This document shows, piece after piece, positions 1 through 7,870 of a stretch of 38,042 nucleotides of DNA. Numbering within the stretch: the stretch's first letter is position 1; each line of letters begins with the position of its first letter. The notes under the pieces are model-generated. The model searched no databases, had not been told where the DNA came from, and was given only the letters and a program-made list of their open reading frames with translations. This stretch comes from an uncultured Candidatus Saccharibacteria bacterium (GTDB taxonomy: Bacteria > Patescibacteriota > Saccharimonadia > Saccharimonadales > Saccharimonadaceae), in the NCBI GenBank assembly GCA_947165975.1, contig CAMVCL010000009.1, positions 1-38,042 of the forward strand. The letters are read 5' to 3'. Both the position numbers and the translations under genes were made by a program.

Positions 1-1
1 C

Positions 2-1057
2 ACAGTCCAAGGTGAGATGGGACAACAAAGTGCCAGTAATGGAGCAAGTACTACCCTCTGGGCCTCTAACTTCAAGAAGGATGGCTATGGCTTTGCTGGC
101 TGGAACACAGCCTATGACTACTCCGGCACTAACTATGGTCCTAACCAGACCATCACTGCTCCTAGTGATATAAGTGCTAATGGCCTGTCATTATACGCCA
201 TCTGGGTTAAATCTGCTGGTGATATGCAAAACTGGGGTTATGATGACTGTGGCAACATGCACGTTGGCGATGTTACTGCCTTAAAAGATAGCCGCGACAA
301 TAATGTCTACGCCGTAGCCAAACTTGCAGACTATAAATGTTGGATGATAGAAAACTTAAGATTAGATAATACCCCAGAACTATCTGGTTTCAATACTAAT
401 AATCCATCTCTCCCACTTACAAACACTTGGTGGTTTAGTACAGACAATGATAGTGATATTAAACCAACCTCCAATTATCTCTCAACCACTACGGATCCAA
501 CTTCTACTGCTTGGTGCAATGTATATAATTCGTCCAACTGTCATGATCAATCCATGCTAGCCACTAATAATACTACTCTCTTTACCTATAATACGTCGCA
601 AAACTACAGTGTATCTAGTAACGTTTACTCCTATGGTAACTATTATAATTGGTATTCAGCTACAGTAGGACACGGTAATTATAATACATCTAGTGGAATT
701 GTAGAAGGTGACATCTGCCCTGCTGGCTGGCATCTGCCTACCGGCGGGAATGACTCAGAAGAATTTGGTTTGCTAGATATCGCATTGGGTGGTATAGGCG
801 CAAGAGAAACTTCAGAAGTGGTTTCTAATAGTTGGCGTTCTTTTCCTAATAACTTTGTCTATTCGGGTGACGTAGCTGGATCTTCAATTGAATATCGTAA
901 TTCATTTGGGATATATTGGGCATCCAGAGCATCTTCTAATTCCAGTGCACGTGGTCTCAGTTTGAACAGCAGCACTATTTATCCGGGCACGAACAGTATG
1001 AGTAAATATATCGGTAGGATGGTGCGTTGCGTCGCTAATGTTCAAATAAATGTGTAG
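2..1057 (+). CDS. FISUMP-domain surface protein with InlB-type repeat, 5' truncated
   Basis: The reading frame is open to the left edge, so this is the C-terminal part of a longer gene; the ATG at 17 is probably internal. The first ~60 residues (GYGFAGWNTA, then LYAIWV) look like a Listeria-Bacteroides/InlB B-type repeat. The rest matches the Fibrobacter succinogenes major paralogous (FISUMP) domain: KCWMIENLRLDN near residue 110, GDICPAGWHLPTGG near 236, and a terminal GRMVRCVANV. These domains occur on secreted proteins, and the Asn/Ser/Thr/Tyr-rich composition with few Lys fits an extracellular location. The protein stops right after the FISUMP domain, with no LPxTG motif or C-terminal anchor, so any anchoring signal would lie in the missing part. 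Base use is more C-rich than in the neighbouring plus-strand genes. Ligand and function are unknown. Confidence 0.8.
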   Translation, partial: TVQGEMGQQSASNGASTTLWASNFKKDGYGFAGWNTAYDYSGTNYGPNQTITAPSDISANGLSLYAIWVKSAGDMQNWGYDDCGNMHVGDVTALKDSRDNNVYAVAKLADYKCWMIENLRLDNTPELSGFNTNNPSLPLTNTWWFSTDNDSDIKPTSNYLSTTTDPTSTAWCNVYNSSNCHDQSMLATNNTTLFTYNTSQNYSVSSNVYSYGNYYNWYSATVGHGNYNTSSGIVEGDICPAGWHLPTGGNDSEEFGLLDIALGGIGARETSEVVSNSWRSFPNNFVYSGDVAGSSIEYRNSFGIYWASRASSNSSARGLSLNSSTIYPGTNSMSKYIGRMVRCVANVQINV

Positions 1058-1129
1058 GATAAGTCTTAGTGTGATTAGAGCCTAGAGCGTATATTGATCG
1101 ACTTTCTGAACTTATGTATATTAACGCCA

Positions 1130-1138
1130 TGATATAAT
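1130..1138 (+). promoter_or_regulatory. Extended -10 promoter of sbcB
   Basis: TGA followed by TATAAT (1133-1138). The box ends 6 nt before an ATG at 1145 that opens a five-codon ORF leading into sbcB. The same 6-nt spacing is found at several leaderless-looking genes in the window. No convincing -35 was seen. Confidence 0.55.
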
Positions 1139-1158
1139 CATTTTATGAAAGGTGAAGA

Positions 1159-2502
1159 ATGAAGACGTTTTTCTTTTATGACTTGGAGACATCGGGATTA
1201 AGGGCGCGTGAGGATAGGATTATGCAGTTTGCGGGGCAGCGGACGGATATGAATTTGGAGCCGATTGGTGAACCGGTGAATATCCTTGTAAAGATGACGA
1301 ACGATACGTTACCGAGTCCAGGTGCGATTAATGTTACGAAAATTACTCCTCAAGACACTTTAAGAGATGGAATTATTGAGGCGGAATTTTGTAAATATGT
1401 GACTGAAGAAATCTTTGTGCCCAATACGGTGGCGGTTGGATATAATACGGTAAGATTTGATGACGAATTCATGCGGGCGACTTTGTGGCGAAACTTTTAT
1501 GATGCCTATGAATGGGAGTGGAAGGATGGACGGAGCCGTTGGGATCTGCTTGATGTAGTAAGATTAACTAGGGCTTTAAGGCCGGAGGGTATTAATTGGC
1601 CGTTTCGTGAGGATGGTAAGCCCACTAATCGTTTGGAACTAATCACTAAGCTTAATGGTTTAGAACATAAACATGCGCATGATGCGCTTTCTGATGTGTA
1701 CGCGACAATCGCGGTGGCAAAATTGATCAAAGATAAACAGCCTAAGTTATTTGAGTTTTTATATAAGATGCGCGAAAAGAGTGCAGTAAAGAAATTAGTA
1801 AATCTTGAAGACAAACAACCGTTTGTTTATGCGAGCGGTAGATATTCAAATGAACATAATAAGGCTACGGTTGTTGTGCCACTTACGGCGGGACGGAATG
1901 GAAACGTACTGGTGTATGATTTACAATATGATTTGGAAAAAATTATGGCAGAATCTGTTTCAGCCGTTCGCTCTACATTTTTTCCGACCGTAAAAGAATT
2001 ATGTTACAATAAATGTCCGGCAGTGGCACCTTTGGCGGTTTTGGATGCGCAGGATGGTTGGAGCAAAATTGGACTAACTAAAGAACAAGTTGAGAAAAAC
2101 CTACAAATACTTACGAAGCATCCAGAGTTCGCTGAACGCATGCGGAGCGAGTATGAGAATCGGCCGGAATTTCCGCCAGCAGTAGAGCCTGAAGTGGCAC
2201 TCTATGATGGATTTTTGAATGATTCAGATAAAGTAAAAGTTGCGGCAGTTCGGAATGCAGAAGTTAGAAATCTTGCAGATTTTCACCCAGAATTTATTGA
2301 TGAGAGATTGCCAAAGCTATTGTTGCATTATAAAGGACGAAATTATCCGGAATGTTTATCTGAATCGGAAACAGAGTCGTATGAAAAATACCGTCGACAG
2401 AGATTGGAGCGACAGGTGCCAGAGTTCATGGCGGAACTCAAAACAATCCAAGATGATTTTCTCAAAGAAGAATTGATGCTTTATTTGCAGTCTTTAATGT
2501 GA
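1159..2502 (+). CDS. sbcB: Exodeoxyribonuclease I
   Basis: Predicted 3'-5' single-strand DNA exonuclease acting in recombination and mismatch repair; 447 aa against about 475 in E. coli. DEDD-family motifs are visible: ExoI as YDLETSG (D8, E10), ExoII around GYNTVRFDDEFMR (94-106), and ExoIII as HDALSD (H174, D179). The E. coli-like SPGAINVTKITPQ stretch lies at residues 53-65. The C-terminal half fits the SH3-like and helical extension of ExoI and is more divergent. The start at 1159 is set by AAAGGTGA upstream; a 5-codon ORF overlaps it as ATGA. The gene is convergent with ldh and the two stop codons touch. Confident family call. Confidence 0.93.
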   Translation: MKTFFFYDLETSGLRAREDRIMQFAGQRTDMNLEPIGEPVNILVKMTNDTLPSPGAINVTKITPQDTLRDGIIEAEFCKYVTEEIFVPNTVAVGYNTVRFDDEFMRATLWRNFYDAYEWEWKDGRSRWDLLDVVRLTRALRPEGINWPFREDGKPTNRLELITKLNGLEHKHAHDALSDVYATIAVAKLIKDKQPKLFEFLYKMREKSAVKKLVNLEDKQPFVYASGRYSNEHNKATVVVPLTAGRNGNVLVYDLQYDLEKIMAESVSAVRSTFFPTVKELCYNKCPAVAPLAVLDAQDGWSKIGLTKEQVEKNLQILTKHPEFAERMRSEYENRPEFPPAVEPEVALYDGFLNDSDKVKVAAVRNAEVRNLADFHPEFIDERLPKLLLHYKGRNYPECLSESETESYEKYRRQRLERQVPEFMAELKTIQDDFLKEELMLYLQSLM

Positions 2503-3417
2503 TTAATATTTTACTTCGCTAATAGCTTTTTTGAGGACATTGATGGACTTTTGGAGTTCGATACTTTCGTGTTCGGAAAGTTTAAGGTCGAGGCGACGAA
2601 TGATCCCCTCGCGGCCAACTACAGACGGAAAACCAAAAGAAGTATCAGAAAATTGATCGTACGAAGAGACAGCTAGAACACGCATCTCGTCATTTAGGAT
2701 CGAATTGAGAATTTGGGCAACACAGGTGGCGATACCATAGTAGGTGGCGCCTTTTTTGTCGATGATGTCATAAGCTTCGTTTTTAACAAAGTCAGAAATG
2801 TCATTACGGGCTTGTTTCGGTAAGAGTTCGGTAACTTTTTGTCCACCAACATCAGCCAATGACCAGATGGTAAGTTCGGTGTCGCCGTGCTCGCCGATTT
2901 GATAGGCATGGACAGATTTTGGATTGACATTGAGATAATTGGCAATACGAGTGCGCAGTCTGGCCGAATCAAGTACCGTACCAGAACCAATTACGCGTTC
3001 AGAAGGTAAACCAGAAAACTTCATCGTATAATAAGTCAGAACATCCATTGGATTTGAGACAACAAGGAAAATACCATTAAAACCAGAATCCATAATTTGT
3101 TCAACCATACCTTTTAATATGTTGACGTTCTTGTTGAGTAAATCCATGCGGGTTTCGCCGGGTTTTTGGGCGGCGCCGGCGGTAATAACAACAACATCAC
3201 AATCTTTAGCGTCTTTATAAGTGCCGGATTTGATTTTGACGTAACTTGGAGAGACGGCTAATGCATCGCGAAGGTCCATAGCTTCGCCTTCGGCGTCTTT
3301 AGCAATAATATCTGTTAAAACAATTTCGTTGACGGCAGTGCGTTGATTGATTAAAGCGTAAGCAATGGAAGCGCCAACATTTCCTGTGCCCACAATCATT
3401 ACTTTGTTGTTATCCAT
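2503..3417 (-). CDS. ldh: L-lactate dehydrogenase
   Basis: NAD-dependent reduction of pyruvate to L-lactate, which would regenerate NAD+ in a fermenting cell. The protein is 304 aa. The Rossmann motif GTGNVG is at 10-15. The substrate loop AGAAQKPGETR (80-90) carries Gln84, the residue that favours lactate over malate dehydrogenase activity. Catalytic GEHGDTE gives His177, and SGTVLDSARLR (145-155) is typical of LDH. The start ATG is preceded on the minus strand by TGC-TATAAT and only 6 nt, so the transcript is probably leaderless. It diverges from the DUF2207 gene and its stop abuts sbcB with no visible terminator. Confident call. Confidence 0.95.
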   Translation of the reverse strand: MDNNKVMIVGTGNVGASIAYALINQRTAVNEIVLTDIIAKDAEGEAMDLRDALAVSPSYVKIKSGTYKDAKDCDVVVITAGAAQKPGETRMDLLNKNVNILKGMVEQIMDSGFNGIFLVVSNPMDVLTYYTMKFSGLPSERVIGSGTVLDSARLRTRIANYLNVNPKSVHAYQIGEHGDTELTIWSLADVGGQKVTELLPKQARNDISDFVKNEAYDIIDKKGATYYGIATCVAQILNSILNDEMRVLAVSSYDQFSDTSFGFPSVVGREGIIRRLDLKLSEHESIELQKSINVLKKAISEVKY

Positions 3418-3423
3418 AAGCGT

Positions 3424-3432
3424 ATTATAGCA
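3424..3432 (-). promoter_or_regulatory. Extended -10 promoter of ldh (leaderless)
   Basis: On the minus strand this reads TGC TATAAT, followed by 6 nt and the ldh ATG. Transcription should start at or next to the A of the start codon. It lies within about 20 bp of the opposing -10 box of the DUF2207 gene. Confidence 0.7.
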
Positions 3433-3442
3433 TATTGTGATG

Positions 3443-3448
3443 TATAAT
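3443..3448 (+). promoter_or_regulatory. -10 box of the DUF2207 gene (leaderless)
   Basis: TATAAT ends 6 nt before the ATG at 3455, matching the spacing seen upstream of ldh, leuS and others. This favours 3455 over the ATG at 3437, which lies upstream of the box. Confidence 0.65.
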
Positions 3449-3454
3449 AATAAT

Positions 3455-5332
3455 ATGAAGAAATCAATAATTATTATTACTTTATTATTGTCGAACTTTA
3501 TTATTGCTCCGGCGTGGGCAGATACAGATGATTTTTACTTTAGTGATTTTACAGCGGATTATTATTTATCTAAAGATGATGAAGGAATAAGCCATTTAAG
3601 AGTTGTTGAAAATTTGACGGCAGAATTTCCTAATTATGCGCAAAATAAGGGAATTGTACGAAAAATACCTCTAAGCAATCAAGATAGAAAAAATATAACA
3701 TTGCCTAATCTGGATGAATCTGATGTAACGTTACTAAGGAATGGTGTTAGTGAACCAATTTGGAGCCTAAGTCGATCAGGGGATCATTACACATTAGAAA
3801 CAGGTACAGATGATTATGTGCTTGGGACTCAAGTGTACACAATTGGATATGAATATCAAAAAGTAATAACCGACTTCTCTAATCATCAGGAATTATATTG
3901 GGATACCAATGGTAATGGTTGGCCACAGAAATTTGATTCGGTGACGGCGCGAGTACATTTTGCAGATGATTTGCTTGATGTTTATACTGGTGAAAAATGG
4001 TGTTATGTTGGCAAATATGGTGAGAATAATCAAACGCGTTGTAATATAACGGAAATAGATGATGGCTTTGAATTTACTGTCGGTAGACTTAATTCTTATG
4101 AAAACTTAACTTTTGATATAGAGATAAAACCAAATAGTTTTGTGGTACCAGAACCAGAAATCAGCTATGCGTTGGTGGTTGCGACGGTCGTGTTTTCAAT
4201 AATCGCTATACTAATTGTGGGAGTTTATTACGCTAATAATCGAGATGCACGTGAGAAAATAAAGAAGTATAAGGATATGATAGTGGCGCCACAGTATCAG
4301 CCCCATTCGACTTATGATTTGGTAGAAATGGCAGAAGTATACTTAGGATATAAAAAGGATGTTAAAGTAGGGATGATACTTGATATGATTGTAAAGAAAA
4401 AAATACTATTAAGAAAAAAAGAAGAAACTTTATCGTCAGGAAAAAAATGGGAGATAGTTATTAATGACTATGATAAACTCCAACCAGAAGAAAAAACAAT
4501 ACTAAGATTATTGGGTGCTAGTGAGGATATGAAAAATGGTGATGCAATAGAGTTAAAGGCATGGCGTACTGAGACGGGTTTGGTAAGTATTGGTAAAGCG
4601 TTTGATTCTCTGAACTTGCAAAAGATTAAGAGTGATGGATTGGTGAGTAATAAATATAAACTTGGAGAGACTGGTGCAGTTAAGTTTTCGGATATAAAAT
4701 CGATGATTGCAATGAGAACGATTGTTGTGGCGCTATTTGTTTGGTGTTTTTCATTAGCATTTGTTATTCAAACTGTTTCAGATTTAGAATTAGGAAAAGG
4801 AAAATATGCAGTTTATGAAAGTGAATGTAATATTGCGCTAGCAATTGTTGTTGTGGTTGTCGTATTTATGTTTTTGTTATTAAGCCATAGAAAAAGAGTG
4901 ATTTCCAATGTGACGGACGAAGGTTTAAAGACATCTAACTATATGGAAGGGCTAAGGCTATATATTAAAATGGCAGAGACTGATAGATTAAAATTTTTGC
5001 AGAGTGTAGATGGGGCTGATATTTCTGGCAGTGGGGTAGTGAAGTTGTATGAAAAACTATTGCCATATGCTGCAATATTCGGATTGGAAGAAAGTTGGAT
5101 GAAAGAGATGAAAAAATATTGCGAGATTAATGGGGTTGTTGAGCCAGACTATCTATTAACTGGTATTACGGCGGCGGAATTGTCGCGTAGCGTGCGAACT
5201 GCAGCTTCTTGTGCAAGTAGCTCTGGCCATACGATTGCTGGTGGCGGGAGTTATTCATCGTCTTCTTCTGGTGGAGGAGGTGGTGGCTTTTCCGGTGGCG
5301 GCGGCGGCGGAGGTGGCGGCGGCGGTCGATAA
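3455..5332 (+). CDS. DUF2207 family membrane protein with glycine-rich tail
   Basis: A 625-aa membrane protein of the DUF2207 type. An N-terminal signal peptide (MKKSIIIITLLL...APAWA) is followed by an extracellular beta-rich domain of about 210 residues with the DUF2207-like NKGIVRKIPL and ELYWDTNGNGWPQKFDSV patches. A transmembrane segment follows near residues 240-263, then a cytoplasmic region with a winged-helix-like stretch, then two more segments around 425-445 and 460-480. The C-terminus is a Ser-rich then Gly-rich tail ending in about 11 consecutive glycines plus Arg, common in this family. An in-frame ATG at 3437 is possible, but the -10 box lies between the two ATGs. Function of the family is unknown; a cell-envelope role is inferred. 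Confidence 0.85.
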   Translation: MKKSIIIITLLLSNFIIAPAWADTDDFYFSDFTADYYLSKDDEGISHLRVVENLTAEFPNYAQNKGIVRKIPLSNQDRKNITLPNLDESDVTLLRNGVSEPIWSLSRSGDHYTLETGTDDYVLGTQVYTIGYEYQKVITDFSNHQELYWDTNGNGWPQKFDSVTARVHFADDLLDVYTGEKWCYVGKYGENNQTRCNITEIDDGFEFTVGRLNSYENLTFDIEIKPNSFVVPEPEISYALVVATVVFSIIAILIVGVYYANNRDAREKIKKYKDMIVAPQYQPHSTYDLVEMAEVYLGYKKDVKVGMILDMIVKKKILLRKKEETLSSGKKWEIVINDYDKLQPEEKTILRLLGASEDMKNGDAIELKAWRTETGLVSIGKAFDSLNLQKIKSDGLVSNKYKLGETGAVKFSDIKSMIAMRTIVVALFVWCFSLAFVIQTVSDLELGKGKYAVYESECNIALAIVVVVVVFMFLLLSHRKRVISNVTDEGLKTSNYMEGLRLYIKMAETDRLKFLQSVDGADISGSGVVKLYEKLLPYAAIFGLEESWMKEMKKYCEINGVVEPDYLLTGITAAELSRSVRTAASCASSSGHTIAGGGSYSSSSSGGGGGGFSGGGGGGGGGGGR

Positions 5333-5359
5333 CCAAAAATATTTGAAAAAAAATGAAAT

Positions 5360-5368
5360 GTGTTATAA
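5360..5368 (+). promoter_or_regulatory. Extended -10 promoter of the proline-rich protein
   Basis: TGT followed by TATAAT about 50 nt upstream of the ATG at 5417. Unlike its neighbours, this gene would have a leader of about 40 nt with a Shine-Dalgarno (GAAGGAAG). Position is accurate to a few bases. Confidence 0.5.
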
Positions 5369-5416
5369 TTAAACCATAAGTATATTATAAATAATTTAAT
5401 TTTGAAGGAAGAAGAA

Positions 5417-6403
5417 ATGGATCCAACGAATAATCCAAACCCAACACCAACACCAGAGCCAGGTGCTGCTCCAGTCCCTGATGCGCCTGTCGTAAATCCA
5501 GGAGCATCAGCACCTATTCCAGACGCACCGGTAACTAATCCAGAACCACCTGTGGTAACTCCAGGTAACCCTGCGGCGGTTAATCCGGTTTTTCAACCTG
5601 AAACTGGTGGTTTGGCGGCAACTGATCCTATTATGAAACCAGAAGCTCCAACCCCACCAGATCCAGTTGAAGAAGAATTGAAAGCCCCAATGAAGGCCGC
5701 TGGTCCAGTTCCAGGCTCGATTGGTTCGGCTGTTTCTGGTCCGCAGGATGGTGCGGCGTCAGAAGCTCCAGCTCCAGCAGATAATCCTTTTGCTACACCA
5801 CCTGCAGAGCAAACTCCGAGCGTATCTTTTAGTGATCCAGCAACAGAGGCTAAGGGTGGCGCATCGGCTGCAGGTAAACCAGCTAAAAATAAGAAAATGG
5901 TTTTGATAATCCTGATTGTTGTAGCTGGTATGGTAGTAATCGCTCTTGCCGCTGTGCTTATCATGCAGTTAATGAACAGTAATGGTTCAAATCCCAATCA
6001 ATCATCTAGCTCTGGGGATTCTAGTGTAAGCGCGGAGCCAGGCGAAGAGTATGGCGGCGGTGGCGAAGGTGTCTCTGTCGAATCGGGCACTTTAACTTGT
6101 ACCAAAGAGATGGATGCACAAGAAGCAGCTAAAAATGAAGATGCAACTTCGGGAACTGTTACGATTGAAGCTAAATTTGAAGACAGTACTGTGACTGAGT
6201 TTTCTTTAACTCGTTCAGTTAATAATGAGTCGACTGGTGAGTCTGAAGTGGTCGAATCACTTAAATCTACTGCAGAAGAATTGACCTTGGCGAGTGCCTC
6301 AAATTTTTACCTTACTGCTGAGGAAGGCCAACCGCTTGATGTTTCAATCGATACCGTTAAGAGTACCTACGAGAGCCTTGATTTTACCTGTGAAGTATTG
6401 TAA
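5417..6403 (+). CDS. Proline-rich single-pass membrane protein, unknown function
   Basis: Not recognised as a named family. It has 328 aa from the ATG at 5417, which has GAAGGAAG just upstream; a TTG at 5402 in the same frame would place that Shine-Dalgarno inside the gene. Residues 1-155 are rich in Pro, Ala, Asn and Thr with repeated PDAPV/TNP-like units. After a Lys cluster (157-160) comes one transmembrane segment (161-185). The remainder is acidic, Ser/Gly-rich and should be outside, with two cysteines (GTLTCTKEM and the final FTCEVL) that could form a disulfide. The layout resembles CPR N-in/C-out envelope proteins with a disordered cytoplasmic proline-rich arm. metG follows within 10 nt. 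Confidence 0.7.
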   Translation: MDPTNNPNPTPTPEPGAAPVPDAPVVNPGASAPIPDAPVTNPEPPVVTPGNPAAVNPVFQPETGGLAATDPIMKPEAPTPPDPVEEELKAPMKAAGPVPGSIGSAVSGPQDGAASEAPAPADNPFATPPAEQTPSVSFSDPATEAKGGASAAGKPAKNKKMVLIILIVVAGMVVIALAAVLIMQLMNSNGSNPNQSSSSGDSSVSAEPGEEYGGGGEGVSVESGTLTCTKEMDAQEAAKNEDATSGTVTIEAKFEDSTVTEFSLTRSVNNESTGESEVVESLKSTAEELTLASASNFYLTAEEGQPLDVSIDTVKSTYESLDFTCEVL

Positions 6404-6406
6404 AAT
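6401..6406 (+). promoter_or_regulatory. -10 box of metG overlapping the upstream stop codon
   Basis: TAAAAT, whose first three bases are the TAA stop of the preceding gene, ends 6 nt before the metG ATG. This matches the leaderless spacing elsewhere. No Shine-Dalgarno precedes metG. Confidence 0.5.
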
Positions 6407-6412
6407 ATCTTC

Positions 6413-7828
6413 ATGAAAAACAGATACATAACGACGGCAATACCATATATGAATGGAAATCCACATATTGGTCATGCCGTCGATTATTGTTTGGCGGATG
6501 TCTGTGCTAGATATTATAATCTGCGAGGCGATAAAGTGCGCATGCAGGCTGGAACTGATGAACATGGTAGCAAGATTGCACAAAAGGCGGACGAACTGAA
6601 TATCGATGTTAAGGCTTTTGTTGATGAGAAAGCTGGAGCCTTTCAATCGTTTATCGCTAAACTCGGTGTAGAATATACTGATTTCGTGAGAACGACTGAT
6701 ATCGCACACGAAAAACGCGTACAAAAAATATGGGAAAAACTTTCAGAACATATATATAAAGATAATTATGAGGGTTGGTATTGTACTGGTTGTGAGCGGT
6801 TTATAACTGATAAGGAATATGAAGAAAATGACGGAATTTGTCCTGATCATCAAAAACCTTACGAAAAACTGAAAGAAGAGAATTATTACTTGAGGATCTC
6901 AGATTTTAAAGATGAGATTCGCAAGGCAATACAGACTGACAAAATGTTGATCTTGCCAGAATTTCGAAAAAAAGAAATTCTAAAGCTATTAGAAGAATCA
7001 CCTGATGTTTCAATTTCACGACCAAAATCACAATTAGAATGGGGAATTCCGGTACCGAATGATGATTCGCAAGTTATGTACGTTTGGATAGATGCACTAT
7101 CTAATTATATTACCGTGTTGGGGTATCCAGAAAAAGATATTACTGCATGGTGGCCAGCGACAGCTCAATTTGTCGGAAAGGATATTTTGAGATTCCATAC
7201 GATTATTTGGCCAGCAATGTTGCTTGGGTTGGGCCTTAGCTTACCAAAAGTTGTAGTCTCACATGGTATGATTTTGGCTGATGGACAGAAGATGTCTAAA
7301 TCGATTGGCAATGTAGTAGATCCTATTGAAGTGATAGATTCTTATGGCTTAGATGCATTTAGATATTATTTCTTACGCCATATTGATACATTTAATGATT
7401 CTGATTTTACATGGACAAAATTTGAGGACGCCTATAATAATGAATTAGCTAATGATTTGGGTAATTTGGTGCAACGTTTAGCTACGTTGGCTTCTAAAAA
7501 TAATATATCAGTACCAGATTATAGCAAAATAAAGCTTTCTGCTGACTATCTTGCATTAATGGATAAGTTTGAATTTGCAAAAGCATTTGACTATGTTTGG
7601 GGAAAGATTCAGGGTTTGAATCGTCGTATAGATGAAGAGAAACCTTGGGCCTTGGCTAAACAGGGTGAAGTTGAGAAATTAGAAAAATGTTTAACGTGTT
7701 TAATTCTTGATCTAATGCAGGCTAATACGGAGCTTTCACCATTTATACCAAATACAAGTAGTAAGATCAAAGAAGTTTTTTCCGATATGATAAAACCACC
7801 AAAAACTCCACTCTTTCCTAAGAAATAA
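6413..7828 (+). CDS. metG: Methionine-tRNA ligase
   Basis: Charges tRNA-Met with methionine in the cytoplasm. 471 aa, shorter than E. coli (about 676), because the C-terminal dimerisation/tRNA-binding extension is absent. The class I motif HIGH is exact (PHIGH, 17-21) and KMSKS is at 293-297. A connective-peptide zinc knuckle is kept (CTGC, then CPDH some 20 residues on). GTDEHG is the methionyl family signature. The gene has no Shine-Dalgarno, and a TAAAAT box sits 6 nt before the ATG. It ends 3 nt before the stem of a strong terminator shared with the convergent aquaporin gene. Confidence 0.96.
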   Translation: MKNRYITTAIPYMNGNPHIGHAVDYCLADVCARYYNLRGDKVRMQAGTDEHGSKIAQKADELNIDVKAFVDEKAGAFQSFIAKLGVEYTDFVRTTDIAHEKRVQKIWEKLSEHIYKDNYEGWYCTGCERFITDKEYEENDGICPDHQKPYEKLKEENYYLRISDFKDEIRKAIQTDKMLILPEFRKKEILKLLEESPDVSISRPKSQLEWGIPVPNDDSQVMYVWIDALSNYITVLGYPEKDITAWWPATAQFVGKDILRFHTIIWPAMLLGLGLSLPKVVVSHGMILADGQKMSKSIGNVVDPIEVIDSYGLDAFRYYFLRHIDTFNDSDFTWTKFEDAYNNELANDLGNLVQRLATLASKNNISVPDYSKIKLSADYLALMDKFEFAKAFDYVWGKIQGLNRRIDEEKPWALAKQGEVEKLEKCLTCLILDLMQANTELSPFIPNTSSKIKEVFSDMIKPPKTPLFPKK

Positions 7829-7860
7829 AAAATAACCTCCTGATAGGAGGTTATTTTTTG
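7827..7860. terminator. Bidirectional rho-independent terminator
   Basis: A perfect 10-bp stem AATAACCTCC/GGAGGTTATT (7831-7840 and 7846-7855) with loop TGATA, flanked by A4 on the left and T4 on the right. It can stop metG from the left and the aquaporin gene from the right. Confidence 0.92.
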
Positions 7861-7870
7861 TTGTTTAGTT

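Noticed and set aside
5260-5330. Glycine-codon run as a frameshifted or artefactual end of the DUF2207 gene
   Set aside because: Ser/Gly-rich tails of this kind are common at the end of DUF2207-type proteins, and the frame closes normally with TAA.
5593-5997. 134-aa minus-strand ORF
   Set aside because: Complement of the Pro/Ala-rich codons of the membrane protein; low complexity and without a start signal.
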